A stretch of DNA of 64,000 bases, taken from Trichomonas vaginalis G3. Taxonomy: Eukaryota; Parabasalia; Trichomonadida; Trichomonadidae. Where the stretch lies: contig NC_067206.1 in assembly GCF_026262505.1 (NCBI RefSeq), positions 25,807,896-25,871,895 on the forward strand, in the 5' to 3' direction. This document shows positions 50,460 through 60,812 of the stretch, piece after piece; positions within the stretch are counted from its first letter, which is position 1, and every line of letters starts with the position of its first letter. Made by a program: the position numbers and the translations under genes. The notes under the pieces were generated by a model that searched no databases, was not told where the DNA came from, and saw only the letters and a list, made by a program, of their open reading frames with translations.

Positions 50460-51367
50460 TTATAAGCGTTTTACATGGTAAACATTGTGAATTCGTGAAA
50501 TCCTAAACAGTTTTGTAGCTTCTATTTCTTCTGTCAGTATGTCAAATGTTTTAACAATGCCGAATGTTTCTTTATATTTCTTCTTGACATCAGATAGAAG
50601 GAAATCGTCAGCAGTTGGATAGTTTTTGTTCAGAAATGTCAACATGTCCATTTTATCTTCTGCTGGTTTCTCTACTTCTTTCTTTAAGTCAGCATAGTCG
50701 TTTCTCATACGTTCTATCTCTTTGACGGAGTAGTTATATTTCCTCATTGCTGCTTTACATTTAGAACATTGTGGGTTCATTTTAGCATTGTACATTGAAA
50801 CCTTACCTGCTAAAACAACTAAGGCGTAAATGGTTTTCTTTAACTCAAAAGTTGCGGGTTTTATCTGTTCGTTCCATACTTTACCTCTTCTATCTTTATC
50901 TCTTATCTGCCATACACATTTTGCAACTAACGAAACAAAGTTGTCGTAGGTCTTAAACTCCCCGGATTTATATATGTCAATGAAATATACCATATCGCAG
51001 TCTTTGTCCATGACTTTGTGGTTGCAATGAAATCCAAGAAACTCATAGTTTACATTACGTATGAACTTCTTTATTTCAACTGAGTCAGTTGGTTTCACTT
51101 CTATTTCATCGAATTCAGGAATAGTAAGCTTTTGTTGTTGTATTTCAGGAAGTTTAGGTAAATGTTCCACCAGGTCCTGCATTTCATAAAGATACTGTTC
51201 ATTTGTTTCATCTTTTGCACTACAGTCTAAATCTCCTTGGAGAAGTTCTTGCTTTATCTTCTGGATTTCTGTTTCGAAAGTATATGAAGAGGAATGAAGC
51301 TTTTCATTTCTACTAACATTGAAGTTGGGTTCATGACTAACGAGTTTGGTGCTGTTGTTGCTAACAT
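50460..51367 (-). pseudogene. Conserved 304-residue-type protein, B copy, broken
   Basis: Related to 21924-22838 with the same CSKCKAAMRK pair and the end RISRIHNVYHVKRL. The start is preceded by TTTTTATTGTAAGAAC. Broken near its 5' side. It sits between repeat blocks rather than beside several KilA-N genes. Confidence 0.55.
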
Positions 51368-51499
51368 GTTCTTACAATAAAAATAAAAAATATTTTTTTT
51401 AAAAAAAACTAACTTTATTTTTTATTTCGGGAAAATTCATGAGTTTTGGTTGAAAAATACGGTGGAGCCAAAAGTGGCTCGACCTCAAAACAAGCATTT

Positions 51500-51560
51500 T
51501 TGTGAAGAATATACCAACCGCCAGAATTTCGACGGTTGCTTTTTATACAAAATTCAACGG
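51500..51560. repeat. GC palindrome unit, copy 3 (imperfect)
   Basis: TTTGTGAAGAATATACCAAC leads into an imperfect palindrome at 51515-51538, followed by GCTTTTTATACAAAATTCAA. The flanks are the same as at 21164 and 52085; the core has diverged slightly. Confidence 0.75.
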
Positions 51561-51579
51561 GTGAAAGAATACGATGAAG

Positions 51580-52310
51580 TCATGACAAAACATGTACGAT
51601 GAAGTCATGACAAAACATTTACGAAGAAGAAGTTTATTTCCTGGACTGTTGTCAAAATGTCATGTTGTCACACTTTTTCAGAGAAGTTAAAATGACCGAG
51701 GGACCGAGGGACCGAGGGACCTGGTGACACCTTCAGTTCTTCAAAACATGTACGATGAAGTCATGACAAAACATTTACGATGAAGTCTTGACAAAACATA
51801 TACGAAGAAGTCTTGACAAAACATATACGAAGAAGTCTTGACAAAACATTTACGATGAAGTCATGACAAAACATATACGAAGAAGTCATGACAAAACATT
51901 TACGAAGAAGAAGTTTATTTCCTGGACTGTTGTCAAAATGTCATGTTGTCACACTTTTTCAGAGAAGTTAAAATGACCGAGGGACCGAGGGACCGAGGGA
52001 CCTGGTGACACCTTCAGTTCTTCAAAACATGTACGATGAAGTCATGACAAAACATTTACGATGAAGTCTTGACAAAACAAGCATTTTGTGAAGAATATAC
52101 CAACCGCCGGAATTCCGGCGGTTGCTTTTTATACAAAATTCAACGGGTGACAAAACATATACGAAGAAGTCATGACAAAACATTTACGAAGAAGAAGTTT
52201 ATTTCCTGGACTGTTGTCAAAATGTCATGTTGTCACACTTTTTCAGAGAAGTTAAAATGACCGAGGGACCGAGGGACCTGGGGACCTGGTGACACCTAAA
52301 AACATCTACC
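51580..52310. repeat. Composite repeat block with 25-bp arrays, triplicated segment and GC palindrome
   Basis: Three copies of a segment of about 105 bp (TTATTTCCTGGACTGTTGTC to GAGGGACCTGGTGACACC) start near 51628, 51908 and 52198, each preceded by ACAAAACATTTACGAAGAAG units. These are the reverse complement of the 25-bp array in A. A perfect GC palindrome unit lies inside at 52101-52124. GACCGAGG and CCTGGTGACACC words recur, inverted, at 50284-50325. No gene is present. Confidence 0.85.
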
Positions 52311-52324
52311 CTAAAATATATTTT

Positions 52325-53185
52325 TCAATACTTTTTCAGCACTTTTCCGTAGTTGTATATGAAAGACAATTCGAGATAAAAGTCATAGTACAATGGAATA
52401 ATATGCTGCACACCATTTGTTGTGAACCAAACTTGAAAGTCAGAGAAACTGTTACTAGGTGGTTCGTAGAATTTAGAAGCAAAGTCATAAAAGTCCTTAC
52501 CGATACATAGAAAACTATTGTTGCTTGAACTGAAACTTGCATGGCACATAACATTTTGAGGGTCGAACACGTTTCTATAAACTGTCAAATCTGCTGGTGG
52601 AAGTATAAATTTAAATGGACCATCTGGTGGTAATGGTTCGTTCTGGTTTAGTAACCGAAGAAATTGTGCCCAAGAACGTTTGTCTACTCCCCAAAATAAA
52701 AACTCCGTATCTCTTGGAGGGTTAATTTCAATCTTTTGAAATGAAACGGTGGAGTTCATCTTGTCATATTCTAGTTTCAGATAGTATGTTCCATTTAGTA
52801 AAGAGTCGTATTTTTCTTGAAATTCCCAATAGTATTTGTTCATTTGAGTTTGAAAGTCATTTAGAGTTTTCTCAAGACTTTCGTCTGAACGAACTGTAAA
52901 GATTCTCATTTCATCAAATTTGTCTATTAGACCATCAGAACCTTTATACTGCCCATGAAAATATACTGCGAACATAAATGCGTTAGTTCTATTTGAAAAC
53001 AAAACTCTTCTAAATCCTATTGCCTTTGCATCTGAAGGACTTTGAAGCCAACGAACTGGATAGTCAAACCTGTATACTCGGGATGAAATTTCTTCATCTG
53101 AAATAGTCCTACCAGCATTTGTAAAGATATAGTCTAACGGTTTTGTATCTGCTACTTTTGTTCTTTGTTTTTCAACCTGAAGCAT
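52325..53185 (-). CDS. Conserved structural-type protein (286 residues), B copy
   Basis: It looks whole and is nearly identical to 19194-20054, including YRFDYPVRWL, KAIGFRR and SDFQVWFTT near the end. TTTTTACATATATTAA precedes the start. The HNH gene lies directly upstream of it. Confidence 0.6.
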   Translation of the reverse strand: MLQVEKQRTKVADTKPLDYIFTNAGRTISDEEISSRVYRFDYPVRWLQSPSDAKAIGFRRVLFSNRTNAFMFAVYFHGQYKGSDGLIDKFDEMRIFTVRSDESLEKTLNDFQTQMNKYYWEFQEKYDSLLNGTYYLKLEYDKMNSTVSFQKIEINPPRDTEFLFWGVDKRSWAQFLRLLNQNEPLPPDGPFKFILPPADLTVYRNVFDPQNVMCHASFSSSNNSFLCIGKDFYDFASKFYEPPSNSFSDFQVWFTTNGVQHIIPLYYDFYLELSFIYNYGKVLKKY

Positions 53186-53210
53186 TTAATATATGTAAAA
53201 ATATATTGTT

Positions 53211-53795
53211 TTAAAATGGTATGCCATATAGCTTCTTGAATTTGTTAAGAAGTATTTGAACGTATTTTCCATCTGTATCTCTAGTGTTTACATAAGCATA
53301 GCCTTCCTTAGTAAAATATACTTGTAATTTCATATAGTTTACGCCGGTATAAAAGTAGAAAGAGTCTTGTTCTTCGCTATAGTAGTAAAACTCAAACGTA
53401 TGCTTGCCATAGTCTGTAATTTCAATTGTTTCATCTTCTAGTTCGTCGACAAATTCGAATACAATATCTCCAAATTTGCCTTTGTTCTTATTGTTTTCAG
53501 AACGAGTGACCCAACGTAAGTTTTCAAGTCTATTGTCGTTTCTTATACGGTTTATATGGTCTACAAAAGGTAAATTGTTAGGATTCAGTATAAAATGAGT
53601 TGCAATGACAACATGTTTAAGATAGTGTTTTCCACCCATATTCATAATAGCATATCCGTCATTTCGCTCCCATTCGCTTAAAACTCTTTTTGTCTTTTTG
53701 TTTCTGACTTCAAATGACTCACAACAGTGAATTTCATATTTCTCATCTAACAAACAAGTTTCCCAACGGTCTTCTCCAACAAACTCAGCGTACAT
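53211..53795 (-). CDS. HNH homing-type endonuclease, whole copy
   Basis: 194 residues. Residues 1-60 contain ESFEVRNKKTKRVLSEWERN, typical of the leader before HNH_3 domains. The HNH core is HVVIATHFI, then VDHINRIRNDNRLENLRWVT with its following SENNKN. The C-terminal 85 residues form a beta-rich domain ending FKKLYGIPF. The gene sits between the 286- and 239-residue genes, unlike in A. It is established that such enzymes make site-specific nicks or breaks and promote their own spread. Confidence 0.82.
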   Translation of the reverse strand: MYAEFVGEDRWETCLLDEKYEIHCCESFEVRNKKTKRVLSEWERNDGYAIMNMGGKHYLKHVVIATHFILNPNNLPFVDHINRIRNDNRLENLRWVTRSENNKNKGKFGDIVFEFVDELEDETIEITDYGKHTFEFYYYSEEQDSFYFYTGVNYMKLQVYFTKEGYAYVNTRDTDGKYVQILLNKFKKLYGIPF

Positions 53796-53836
53796 TTCAA
53801 ATAAAATAAAAAAATATTTTTTTAAAAATATATTGT

Positions 53837-53882
53837 TTTAAAATGGTATGCCATTTCATATTTCTCATCTAACAAACATGTT
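53837..53882. repeat. HNH-gene-derived remnant, B copy
   Basis: Next to the whole HNH gene lies a short stretch matching its two end regions (AAAATGGTATGCCAT and CATATTTCTCATCTAACAAA). The same remnant is in A at 19117-19160, where no whole gene is present. Confidence 0.5.
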
Positions 53883-54587
53883 GTCTGACTGCTTGAGGGT
53901 TAGGTTGGTACCATTCGAACTTGACACTTGCAATTCCTTCAATTGCATTCAAAATGTCTGAGTCGGAGTCAACCATTTGTTCTCTCTTTGTAGTCTTGAA
54001 AGCGTCAAGAAGTTGTGCGGCTGTTGTGACATTGCCATGTGCATAGTAAATGTGACCATCCAAATCTGTTATGGTCAATCTGAGATTGTGTCCTTTCTTA
54101 TTTCCGTCTTGTATGGCAGCAAGTACACCCATGAAGCCTTCTTTGTTCTTTCCTTCGTCAAAGTTTACTGTAAAGGTTCGACCAGATGTAATTTGACTTC
54201 TAACTTCACGATACTTTTCATATGCATATCTTGTTCTTTCCATGGGAGCATGTGCGTCTTCACCTTTTCCTTTTTTCCTTCTCAAAGGATGCAATTGTTC
54301 GTCATGTTTCCAGTAGAATCTGGCAAAGCCGTCGTGTCCTTCAACTTGAGGTTCACTAACATCGAAAGGCATGTCCATAAGACGTTCTTCTTCTAACCTC
54401 TCTAGTCTGTTTGGATAATTTGCACGTGCTGTTTCCAAATCCATTTCGTAGCGAAGACCAGACAATTTGTCATAGACTTTTATGGGTCTTCCCTTCCTAT
54501 ATTTAAAATTCTTCGAAACTCTCCAACCATATCTTTGTAACTCTGCTTTTATTCTAGCAGACTTTCTGTCCATTCTATATGGGGCAT
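53869..54587 (-). pseudogene. Conserved 239-residue-type protein, B copy
   Basis: Related to 18406-19125 and nearly identical for most of its length (RIKAELQRYGWRVSKNFKYR, GHNLRLTITDLDGHIYYAHG). It carries about one break near its start. Function unknown. Confidence 0.55.
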
Positions 54588-54622
54588 TTTTATAAAAATA
54601 AAAAAATATTTTTTTCTTTACT

Positions 54623-55200
54623 TTACATAACCGCCTGCTGCCATAATCTTTGACGCCAACCCATACCAGCTAATGAAGGTGACTTGGTTTAGTTTCCAAA
54701 CTAAACTTTGGTTTTGGTTTATCTTCAGTTTTTGGTTTCTCTTCTTCTATCTGTTTTTTCGTCACTTTTCGGTTCCTTTGACTTTACTTCACTTGCAGGA
54801 ACAGTTGTGTCGTCAACATCTTCATAAAATATCATATGCCATTTGTTTTTGTTTTCCTTTCAACTTTTTGTGTTTGTTGTAAAGTTTAGAATATTTCGAC
54901 TCTAAGTCAATGAGATGTTCTATAATGAACTGTTGGTCAGTGAAGTAAACTTTTCCATCTGTTGTCTCGAAAGCTCCTTCAGACTTCAATATTTTATTTG
55001 TGAGAGTCTGTTTCTTTTTTGAGATACTTGCCGTTCCATTTCTATGAAAGTGACTTTGTAGTTAGAGTTTGTATTTCCAGACCTGGCACTTTCTATTATT
55101 GAATTTTCTCTTCATCTGTAAGTTCTTTGACAGGTTTTGACAATGGTTCTGAACTTTTTGTTTGTGGTGTCAAATCTACCGTTTCAACTTCTTCGGTCAT
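54623..55200 (-). pseudogene. Conserved 194-residue-type protein, B copy, broken
   Basis: Related to 17792-18376. The start is preceded by TTTTTTACTGAGATGAA. Several breaks. The acidic linker and lysine-rich helix are still recognisable. Confidence 0.5.
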
Positions 55201-55206
55201 TTCATC

Positions 55207-55372
55207 TCAGTAAAAAATTTTAGTTTGGTTTGTTTTCAACTGGTTGTTTAGGTTTTTTAAGTCGGTCTAAAACTTCCTGAGGTATAGGAAGAACTTGACA
55301 AACACGTTGTGTAACTGCTGGAAGTCGACAAATCCATCTTGAACCCATTTGTCTCAATGCTGTATTGTTCAT
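55207..55372 (-). pseudogene. Small basic protein, B copy
   Basis: Related to 17621-17785 (MGSRWICRLPAVTQRVC) with the same TTTTTTACTGAGATGAA leader. About one break. Confidence 0.45.
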
Positions 55373-55391
55373 TTCATCTCAGTAAAAAACT

Positions 55392-55793
55392 TTACATTCC
55401 CCACGTTTGAGGTGGTTGAGGTTGGTTATTGTTTACCCACTGTTGTGGCATGGTTATATCCTCTGTTAAAGAATCTTTCACCTTGGTCCATATAGTGTCC
55501 TGCTTGGTTATAGTAGTCATTTGCTTTGTTATAATAGTTTCCTGCTTGTCTTCCTACATTGTCCATCCATCCTTGAACTTTTCCTCTTGTTTCAGGATTT
55601 GGAATAAGATTTGTTGCATCTCGTGCTACATCCCAACCTTTCTGTACAGTTTGTATAATAGGTTGTGCTTTCTCTTTAAGTATACCTAATGTACTCAAAA
55701 TCTTCCTTCCAACTCCAAATACACCTCTGGCTATTGTTCCCACTGCGGCAAAAATCTGGATGCAACTCCTGCTAATGCGCCAAATAAACCCAT
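55392..55793 (-). pseudogene. Minor virion protein candidate (pVI-like), B copy, broken
   Basis: Related to 17200-17601. The amphipathic N-terminus, the GTIARGVFGVGRKIL segment and the NYYNKANDYYNQ repeats are recognisable. It is divergent from the integrase gene across 16 bp. A couple of breaks. Confidence 0.48.
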
Positions 55794-55809
55794 TTCTTAT
55801 GGTTAAAAA

Positions 55810-56769
55810 ATGACGAATCCAAACAAGGACCCCTATGTTTCTAAAGCGACAAAGAAAGCACTCATGGTAAAAATCTTTAGTTCAACACCAAATGCTTGGT
55901 TTATGGATATCTTGGAAAACATTCCGAGAGTTAGAACAGATGGACCACCATTTTGGCTAATATTTGTCGGTCAAAACACAAGATACTGTGAAGCCATACC
56001 ATTATGGTCCAAAAATATTTTAGATGTGAAAACTGCTTTGACAATATTCGTTGACAAATACCATCCAACAAAACTGACATCTGACTGTGAAAGTTCTTTC
56101 AAATCAGACGATATTAAAAACTATCTGCGTTCAAAAAATGTAAACCAATATTTCATTGTCGACCAAAACCATTCTGCTCTTGGTGTCATTGACGGTTGTT
56201 ATAAAAATGTTAAGAGACTTAAACCAACCACAAGGTGGTGAAGCAAATGAAATGTCATATGACGACAAGTATAGACACTTCTCCATGGCAAAGATGAGAC
56301 AAGTTTTTAAATATTTACAATAACCGTAAACAAAAAGGTTTGGGAAACCACTCCCCCGAAGAAATGAAAAACAACCCTGACTTAGAGAAAGACTATATAT
56401 TTAATAATTTAGTCAAAAGAGACAAACAAGAAAGAATGCCGGGCTTCAAACTTCAGAAAGGTGACAAAGTAAAAATAGAAATACCTAAACGCGACCCATA
56501 TGAAAATACTATTGACTATGACAACAATGGGAACCCGACAGGTACTCACATTCGTGTTCGTAAAAATAGAAGAAAGTATACAAGAGAATATTATGAAGTT
56601 TAGGCAAACATGCAAAATGTACACACTGCAAGCAGAAGATAAAACTACTATTGTCAGACCTCGTTTCAAACTTGTCAAAGTTCAAGGTGGTATACTTTCA
56701 AAGACAGTTCCTAACAAATATAAGACAACTCCTGACGAATATGCTAAAGAAGTTGAAAATGACGACTAA
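55810..56769 (+). pseudogene. rve integrase, B copy, broken
   Basis: Related to 16223-17182. WFMDILENI, KLTSDCESSFKS and NHSALGVID mark the RNase H-fold core, and KIEIPKRDPYENT the C-terminal domain. A few breaks. The end overlaps the convergent tail-fibre gene. Confidence 0.78.
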
Positions 56770-58094
56770 GCATTTCTATACCATGCGTAAACTGTCATGT
56801 AAGGTGGCATGTAGTCTTTACTTTGTCCCGTTGTTTGCGTATATCCCGAAACGCGATGTGTATGGTTTCCTCCTCCCTCAGTGTTACTCCAGTAACAATT
56901 TATAGCAAACTGAACGTTGTCTTTAACATCATATCCTTTACCTTTTGTCATTGCTGACCAATTCCAATATCTATGACTATGCAACCTGCTTGAGATGTAC
57001 TTAAATCTATGTAGTGACTGTGCGCAGGTAAATTTTCACCTGAAATCGTTTTACTTCCACCTTTTCCTTTGAAGAGTTTGCACAATACAAAAACCTGTCG
57101 ACTATTTGAGTCCAAGTTCCAAAACCCAGAACTGTTTCTGGTCTGGTAGAGTTCATTGACGTATAAATAGAGCCTATAGGATATAATGTTTGAAGTATTT
57201 CTGTCTTTAATGTTTGAAGCTCTGTTTTGTCTGCTTTCTTGTCATATAAATCTTGAGCAGTGAATTTAATATTATGTTCATCCTTCATGACATAAACATC
57301 TTTACATCTAATGTTTTTCATCGTCGTTATGTCGTCATCCGATGTTAAACCTTGTGGAAAGTTAGGAGGTTTACAATATAATGCATCCCCACCAGTTTCT
57401 TCAACCGTTCCTGCAATATTTTCTATACCAACAGTTGCGAAGAAATCGTGTGTATGTCCAACGTCACTTTTCCTGTTTAAGGTTTCTTGTAAGTTTGTAA
57501 TATTTGCAATGGTATGTGTATGTCCAACGGCACTTTTCCTGTTTAAGGTTTCTTGTAAGTTTGTAATATTTGCAATGGTATGTGTATGTCCAACGGCACT
57601 TTTCCTGTTTAAGGTTTCTTGTAAGTTTGTAATATTTGCAATGGTATGTGTATGAGTCTTTTTAGAATATTCGTTTTCAGCTCTTGTCACTTCACTTGAC
57701 ATTTTATTGTCAACATATGTTTTGTCTGCTAGTTCAGGATGAGTATGTTCTTTTGTTGCATAAGCTTTGTTAGCTCTTTCTTCTTCTTTTGCTATTGCAT
57801 CGTCTACATATTCTTTGTCAGCTTTGTTGCCAACATCTGCTTTCAAAAGAAGTTCATTTATAGGTTTCTCGTTTAAAGTTCCTTTTGTTGGATTTATACA
57901 GACAGTATGGTTCTTATTGTCTTGAAATAGAAACTCATCTGTCATTGGGTTTAATGTCAGTTTTAAGTTTCCTTCTTTCAATGACTCAGATATCTTAGAA
58001 TAGTTTGAAAAGTTTGTTGTGTCTTATTTAGAGCTTGTATAATGAGTTGTCGGTTGTGTTGTATTTCTCTCATAGACGCTGTTTCATTTGACAT
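56766..58094 (-). pseudogene. Phage tail-fibre/collar-like protein, B copy, broken
   Basis: Related to 14943-16226. The YPIGSIYTSMNSTRP and MPPYMTVYAWYR motifs are kept. The histidine module is expanded by two extra 66-bp units, so the fibre-like middle is longer than in A, and the region before it also differs (ATKEHTHPELADKTYVD). Broken toward the C-terminal part. Confidence 0.75.
57451..57660 (-). repeat. 66-bp in-frame repeat in the tail-fibre gene
   Basis: Three successive units of 66 bp (22 codons) encode VGHTHTIANITNLQETLNRK-type modules; A has a single unit followed by VGHTHDF. The units are almost identical, so the expansion is recent. Repeat-number change in the shaft is also typical of phage fibres. 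Confidence 0.85.
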
Positions 58095-58112
58095 TTTTAT
58101 TCTAGATAAAAT

Positions 58113-58961
58113 ATGCTTTCAATAGAAAAAGAAAATTCTAGAGTTGCTACAACTAAACCATTAGATGAACTTTTTACCAATGTCGGTCAAAAGTTTGAGA
58201 CAGAGACCGTAAAGCATGAAGGCTATCGTTTTGACTACCCGTTAAGAGTTAAGAGACCCATCCGTCACAAAAGCTATTGGCTTTTCGTAGAATGAAGTTC
58301 ATTTCAGAAGCCATACATGGTTTCCCATTTACGGTCGGTTTTGAAGTTCGATACTATAACAAAGAAAAACGTATGTATGAGAAATTTGAACAGGGAAAAC
58401 TTTTACAAGTGAATTTGCTTGTAAACTTAGAAACAACTCTTCAAGCTTTTCAAGAAAAAATAAACGATATCTATATCGAATATGCCAAAGCAGTATAACA
58501 TTGACGAAGGAGAGTACCATCTCGATATTATATATGACAGGAAAAATGCAACTGTTAAAATCAATAGAATAGAAGACCTTGGAGAAAACGTTTATATTTC
58601 TACAAAATATAACAACTTGGCATGGTATAGATTTTTGAGGATGTTAAATCAGCCTGCAGAATATCCAGTACACCGGACTTTTATGAAGTCGAAAACCCTA
58701 ATGGAACATATGAAAATGTTTTCGACTCAGATGCTATTATCGTTCATGCTTCATTTTCTGGTGCACAAAAACTCTTTTTTATGCTTGGCAAATGACTTTT
58801 ACGAAAAACCTACAAAGCTATATGAACCACCGAGTGGAAGTATTTCAGACTTTCAAGTATGGTTTACAACAGATGGAAGAAAGAGAATAGTTCCATTATA
58901 CCATGCGTTTTACTTAGAACTTAGTTTCATATACAACTACTATCGAACGGTAAAAATATAA
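58113..58961 (+). pseudogene. Conserved structural-type protein (282 residues), B copy, broken
   Basis: Related to 14076-14924 (KPLDELFTNVGQKFE; SDFQVWFTTDGRKRIVPLY). A few breaks. It shares the 18-bp divergent promoter with the tail-fibre gene. Confidence 0.55.
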
Positions 58962-58965
58962 TTTT

Positions 58966-59206
58966 TTAATACGGTTGAGGTGTTGGATTTGGTTGCCAAC
59001 TAGACTGTGGTGCAGGTTCAGGCTGTTGTATAACAGGAGCTTGTTCTCTGGTTCAGGGTCTTTAGGTATAATACCAACGAACTGACCTACTCTTTACCAA
59101 TATTTTTGACTCCGTTCCAAATTCCTCTTCCTACGGTTTTTATTCCATTCCATATACCTCTTCCAACATTTCGAAAGAAGTTTCCTATCTTACTGAAGAA
59201 ACCCAT
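58966..59206 (-). pseudogene. Small amphipathic virion-type protein, B copy, broken
   Basis: Related to 13834-14072. The GRGIWNG repeat and the P/Q-rich end are recognisable. Broken, as in A. Confidence 0.4.
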
Positions 59207-59224
59207 TTTACTATATGTAAAAAT

Positions 59225-59582
59225 CTAATGTCCGCCTAGTCTCTTACGTTTCCTGTTGAGTTCCATAGCATTCTTTAACTGGAGCTCATACATTCTGTTT
59301 CTCCTCTGTAGAAAACATATTCTGGGTCAATCCTGTGTTCGCGTCATCTGCATAAAGTTGTTTATATCCCACTTCAGGGTTTGTATAAACTCTTCCATCT
59401 CATATTTGCATACCATGGTGGCAAACCTAACGCAGCGTCATTTGACATGGCAGTTTGCATTTGTACATCTGTTGGCACTTGACCATAGTTTGCCATTGCA
59501 GTTTGTATTCTAACTTCATTTGGAATATTCTCTGGGTTTGGTTGTCCAGGTTGCTGTGCATTTGCTAGTTCTGTGCGTCCAT
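59225..59582 (-). pseudogene. Q/N/P-rich conserved protein, B copy, broken
   Basis: Related to 13454-13765. The QTAMAN/QTAMSN modules and the basic RKRKRLGGH-like end region are recognisable. Broken. Confidence 0.45.
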
Positions 59583-59604
59583 TTATATTAGATAAAAATA
59601 TCTC

Positions 59605-59737
59605 TTACGAGTACATATGCTGAACATTTGCAGGCATTGGTTCATCTTCATATTCTCTGTACCTTTCTGCCACGTCAAATAAATAAATGACACAATGGAA
59701 AAACCTAAAAACAAGTAGGTCCTATTTCAAACCACAT
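59605..59737 (-). pseudogene. Small membrane protein, B copy
   Basis: Related to 13299-13430. It overlaps the methyltransferase end in the same way. The acidic end (YREYEDEPMPANVQ) is kept. About one break. Confidence 0.45.
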
Positions 59738-60537
59738 TTACTTACTAGTAAAATTTCTTTGTTATGACACTTTCTCCGGTTTATAGGACCTCTCTCATAT
59801 TCTATCTTGTCATATCTAAACTCATAGGCATGTATGTCCTCTAACCATCTCATAACGGTTTCCAAACCACTTTTATCGGATGTAAAGTAAAAGCATGACA
59901 GTTATGTAAAACGTCTAAAGTTTCTAAAGAGTCTCTCAAAGTCCAGTCTACTTGGTATTGAAAATCGCATGTGTTATAGAACGGCGGTCCACTATAAAGA
60001 AAACATTTTCCTTGTCTTTATATTTTTCATACAACTCTGTCCAACGACATCTCACAAACTCTATACCCTCAATATATTTTTCTATGTCCTCTTTGAAAAC
60101 ATTTGTATAGTTAAGATATAAAACTTTTGACATAAGTGTTTCAATGTCATGAACTCTTATAGAACCACTATATAATAGTCTACAGATATACTATCCCAGT
60201 CTATATATTCTGCTTTTTCAAAAACCTCTCTCACAATATTTTTGTCATCTAATGGTATACGTTCCATCTTACCTATAGGTATCTTTTCTTTTAACTCTTT
60301 CAATATATTGTTTGTGTCTGGTATATGTTTGAGACGGTCCATATAGTTGTCGAAGTCATTGCATATAATCTTTGAGTCTGGGAATATTGTCTGGCACAAA
60401 TGGGATATATAGAAACTTCCACCGAACAAATCTACAAATGTTAGACCATTCGGTAGTTTCTTAAGTTCTCTCAATAGAATATCTTTACATCTACTCTTAT
60501 TTCCAAAGAAGGGTAACGGTGGTTTTGTAAAATTCAT
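59722..60537 (-). pseudogene. D12-class adenine methyltransferase, B copy, broken
   Basis: Related to 12496-13314. It begins MNFTKPPLPFFGNKS and keeps the DLFGGSF motif. The catalytic region is damaged and the locus has several breaks. TTTTTATTATTATATATAA precedes the start. Confidence 0.78.
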
Positions 60538-60588
60538 TTATATATAATAATAAAAATGTTTTTACCCGAAAAGTGACAGAAAAGGCTT

Positions 60589-60729
60589 CTCAAAGTATAC
60601 TTCCGTGGAACGCCTGTAACTTTTCCTGTAGCGACGATAGACCCTTACTTGTCCGGACAAAGTTATACTAAACATCTTCAGGGCTAGAGGGCACGAAGTG
60701 CCTGGAGGCCCCACTACCCTTTTTTTTTT
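60589..60729. repeat. Element B right terminal inverted repeat
   Basis: It reads inward-to-outward CTCAAAGTATAC, GGAACGCC, then TTGTCCGGACAAAG (a perfect TTTGTCCGGACAAA-type palindrome), ATACTAAACATCTTCAGGGC and the hairpin GGCACGAAGTGCC, ending in nine T. It matches 37803-38060 apart from the extra segment there. ATTTA follows. Confidence 0.85.
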
Positions 60730-60812
60730 ATTTATGTGTTCTTAATTCATTTTATGGGCTTTAAAAAATAAACTTTATTTTTATTTATTTTTTAATTTTT
60801 ATTCTTACATAA
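60730..60812 (+). other. Tail of outer-element gene and spacer before the polymerase gene
   Basis: After the ATTTA duplication a short stretch of outer-element sequence continues, followed by T-rich DNA (TTTATTTTTATTTATTTTTT, then ATTCTTACATAA) immediately before the polymerase start. This resembles the T-rich leaders of genes in A and B. Confidence 0.5.

Larger units (their letters stand above)
37803..60729 (-). mobile_element. Element B: second polymerase-less Polinton-like / virophage-like element (22.9 kb), inverted
   Basis: Same family as A in the opposite orientation, with nearly the same gene order and, where compared by eye, well over 90% nucleotide identity. It is flanked by ATTTA on both sides (37798-37802 and 60730-60734) and by short A and T runs. 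It differs from A in lacking two KilA-N genes, the tRNA-like gene and the 21-bp minisatellite, in having two extra small genes (44230, 46565), and in carrying its HNH gene elsewhere. It is broken, with about two dozen breaks. Many are small length differences, so some could be assembly errors. Confidence 0.85.

Noticed and set aside
11906-60729. A and B as one element duplicated after a single insertion
   Set aside because: They have different target-duplication sequences, different repeats, different HNH positions and different accessory genes, so two separate insertions fit better.
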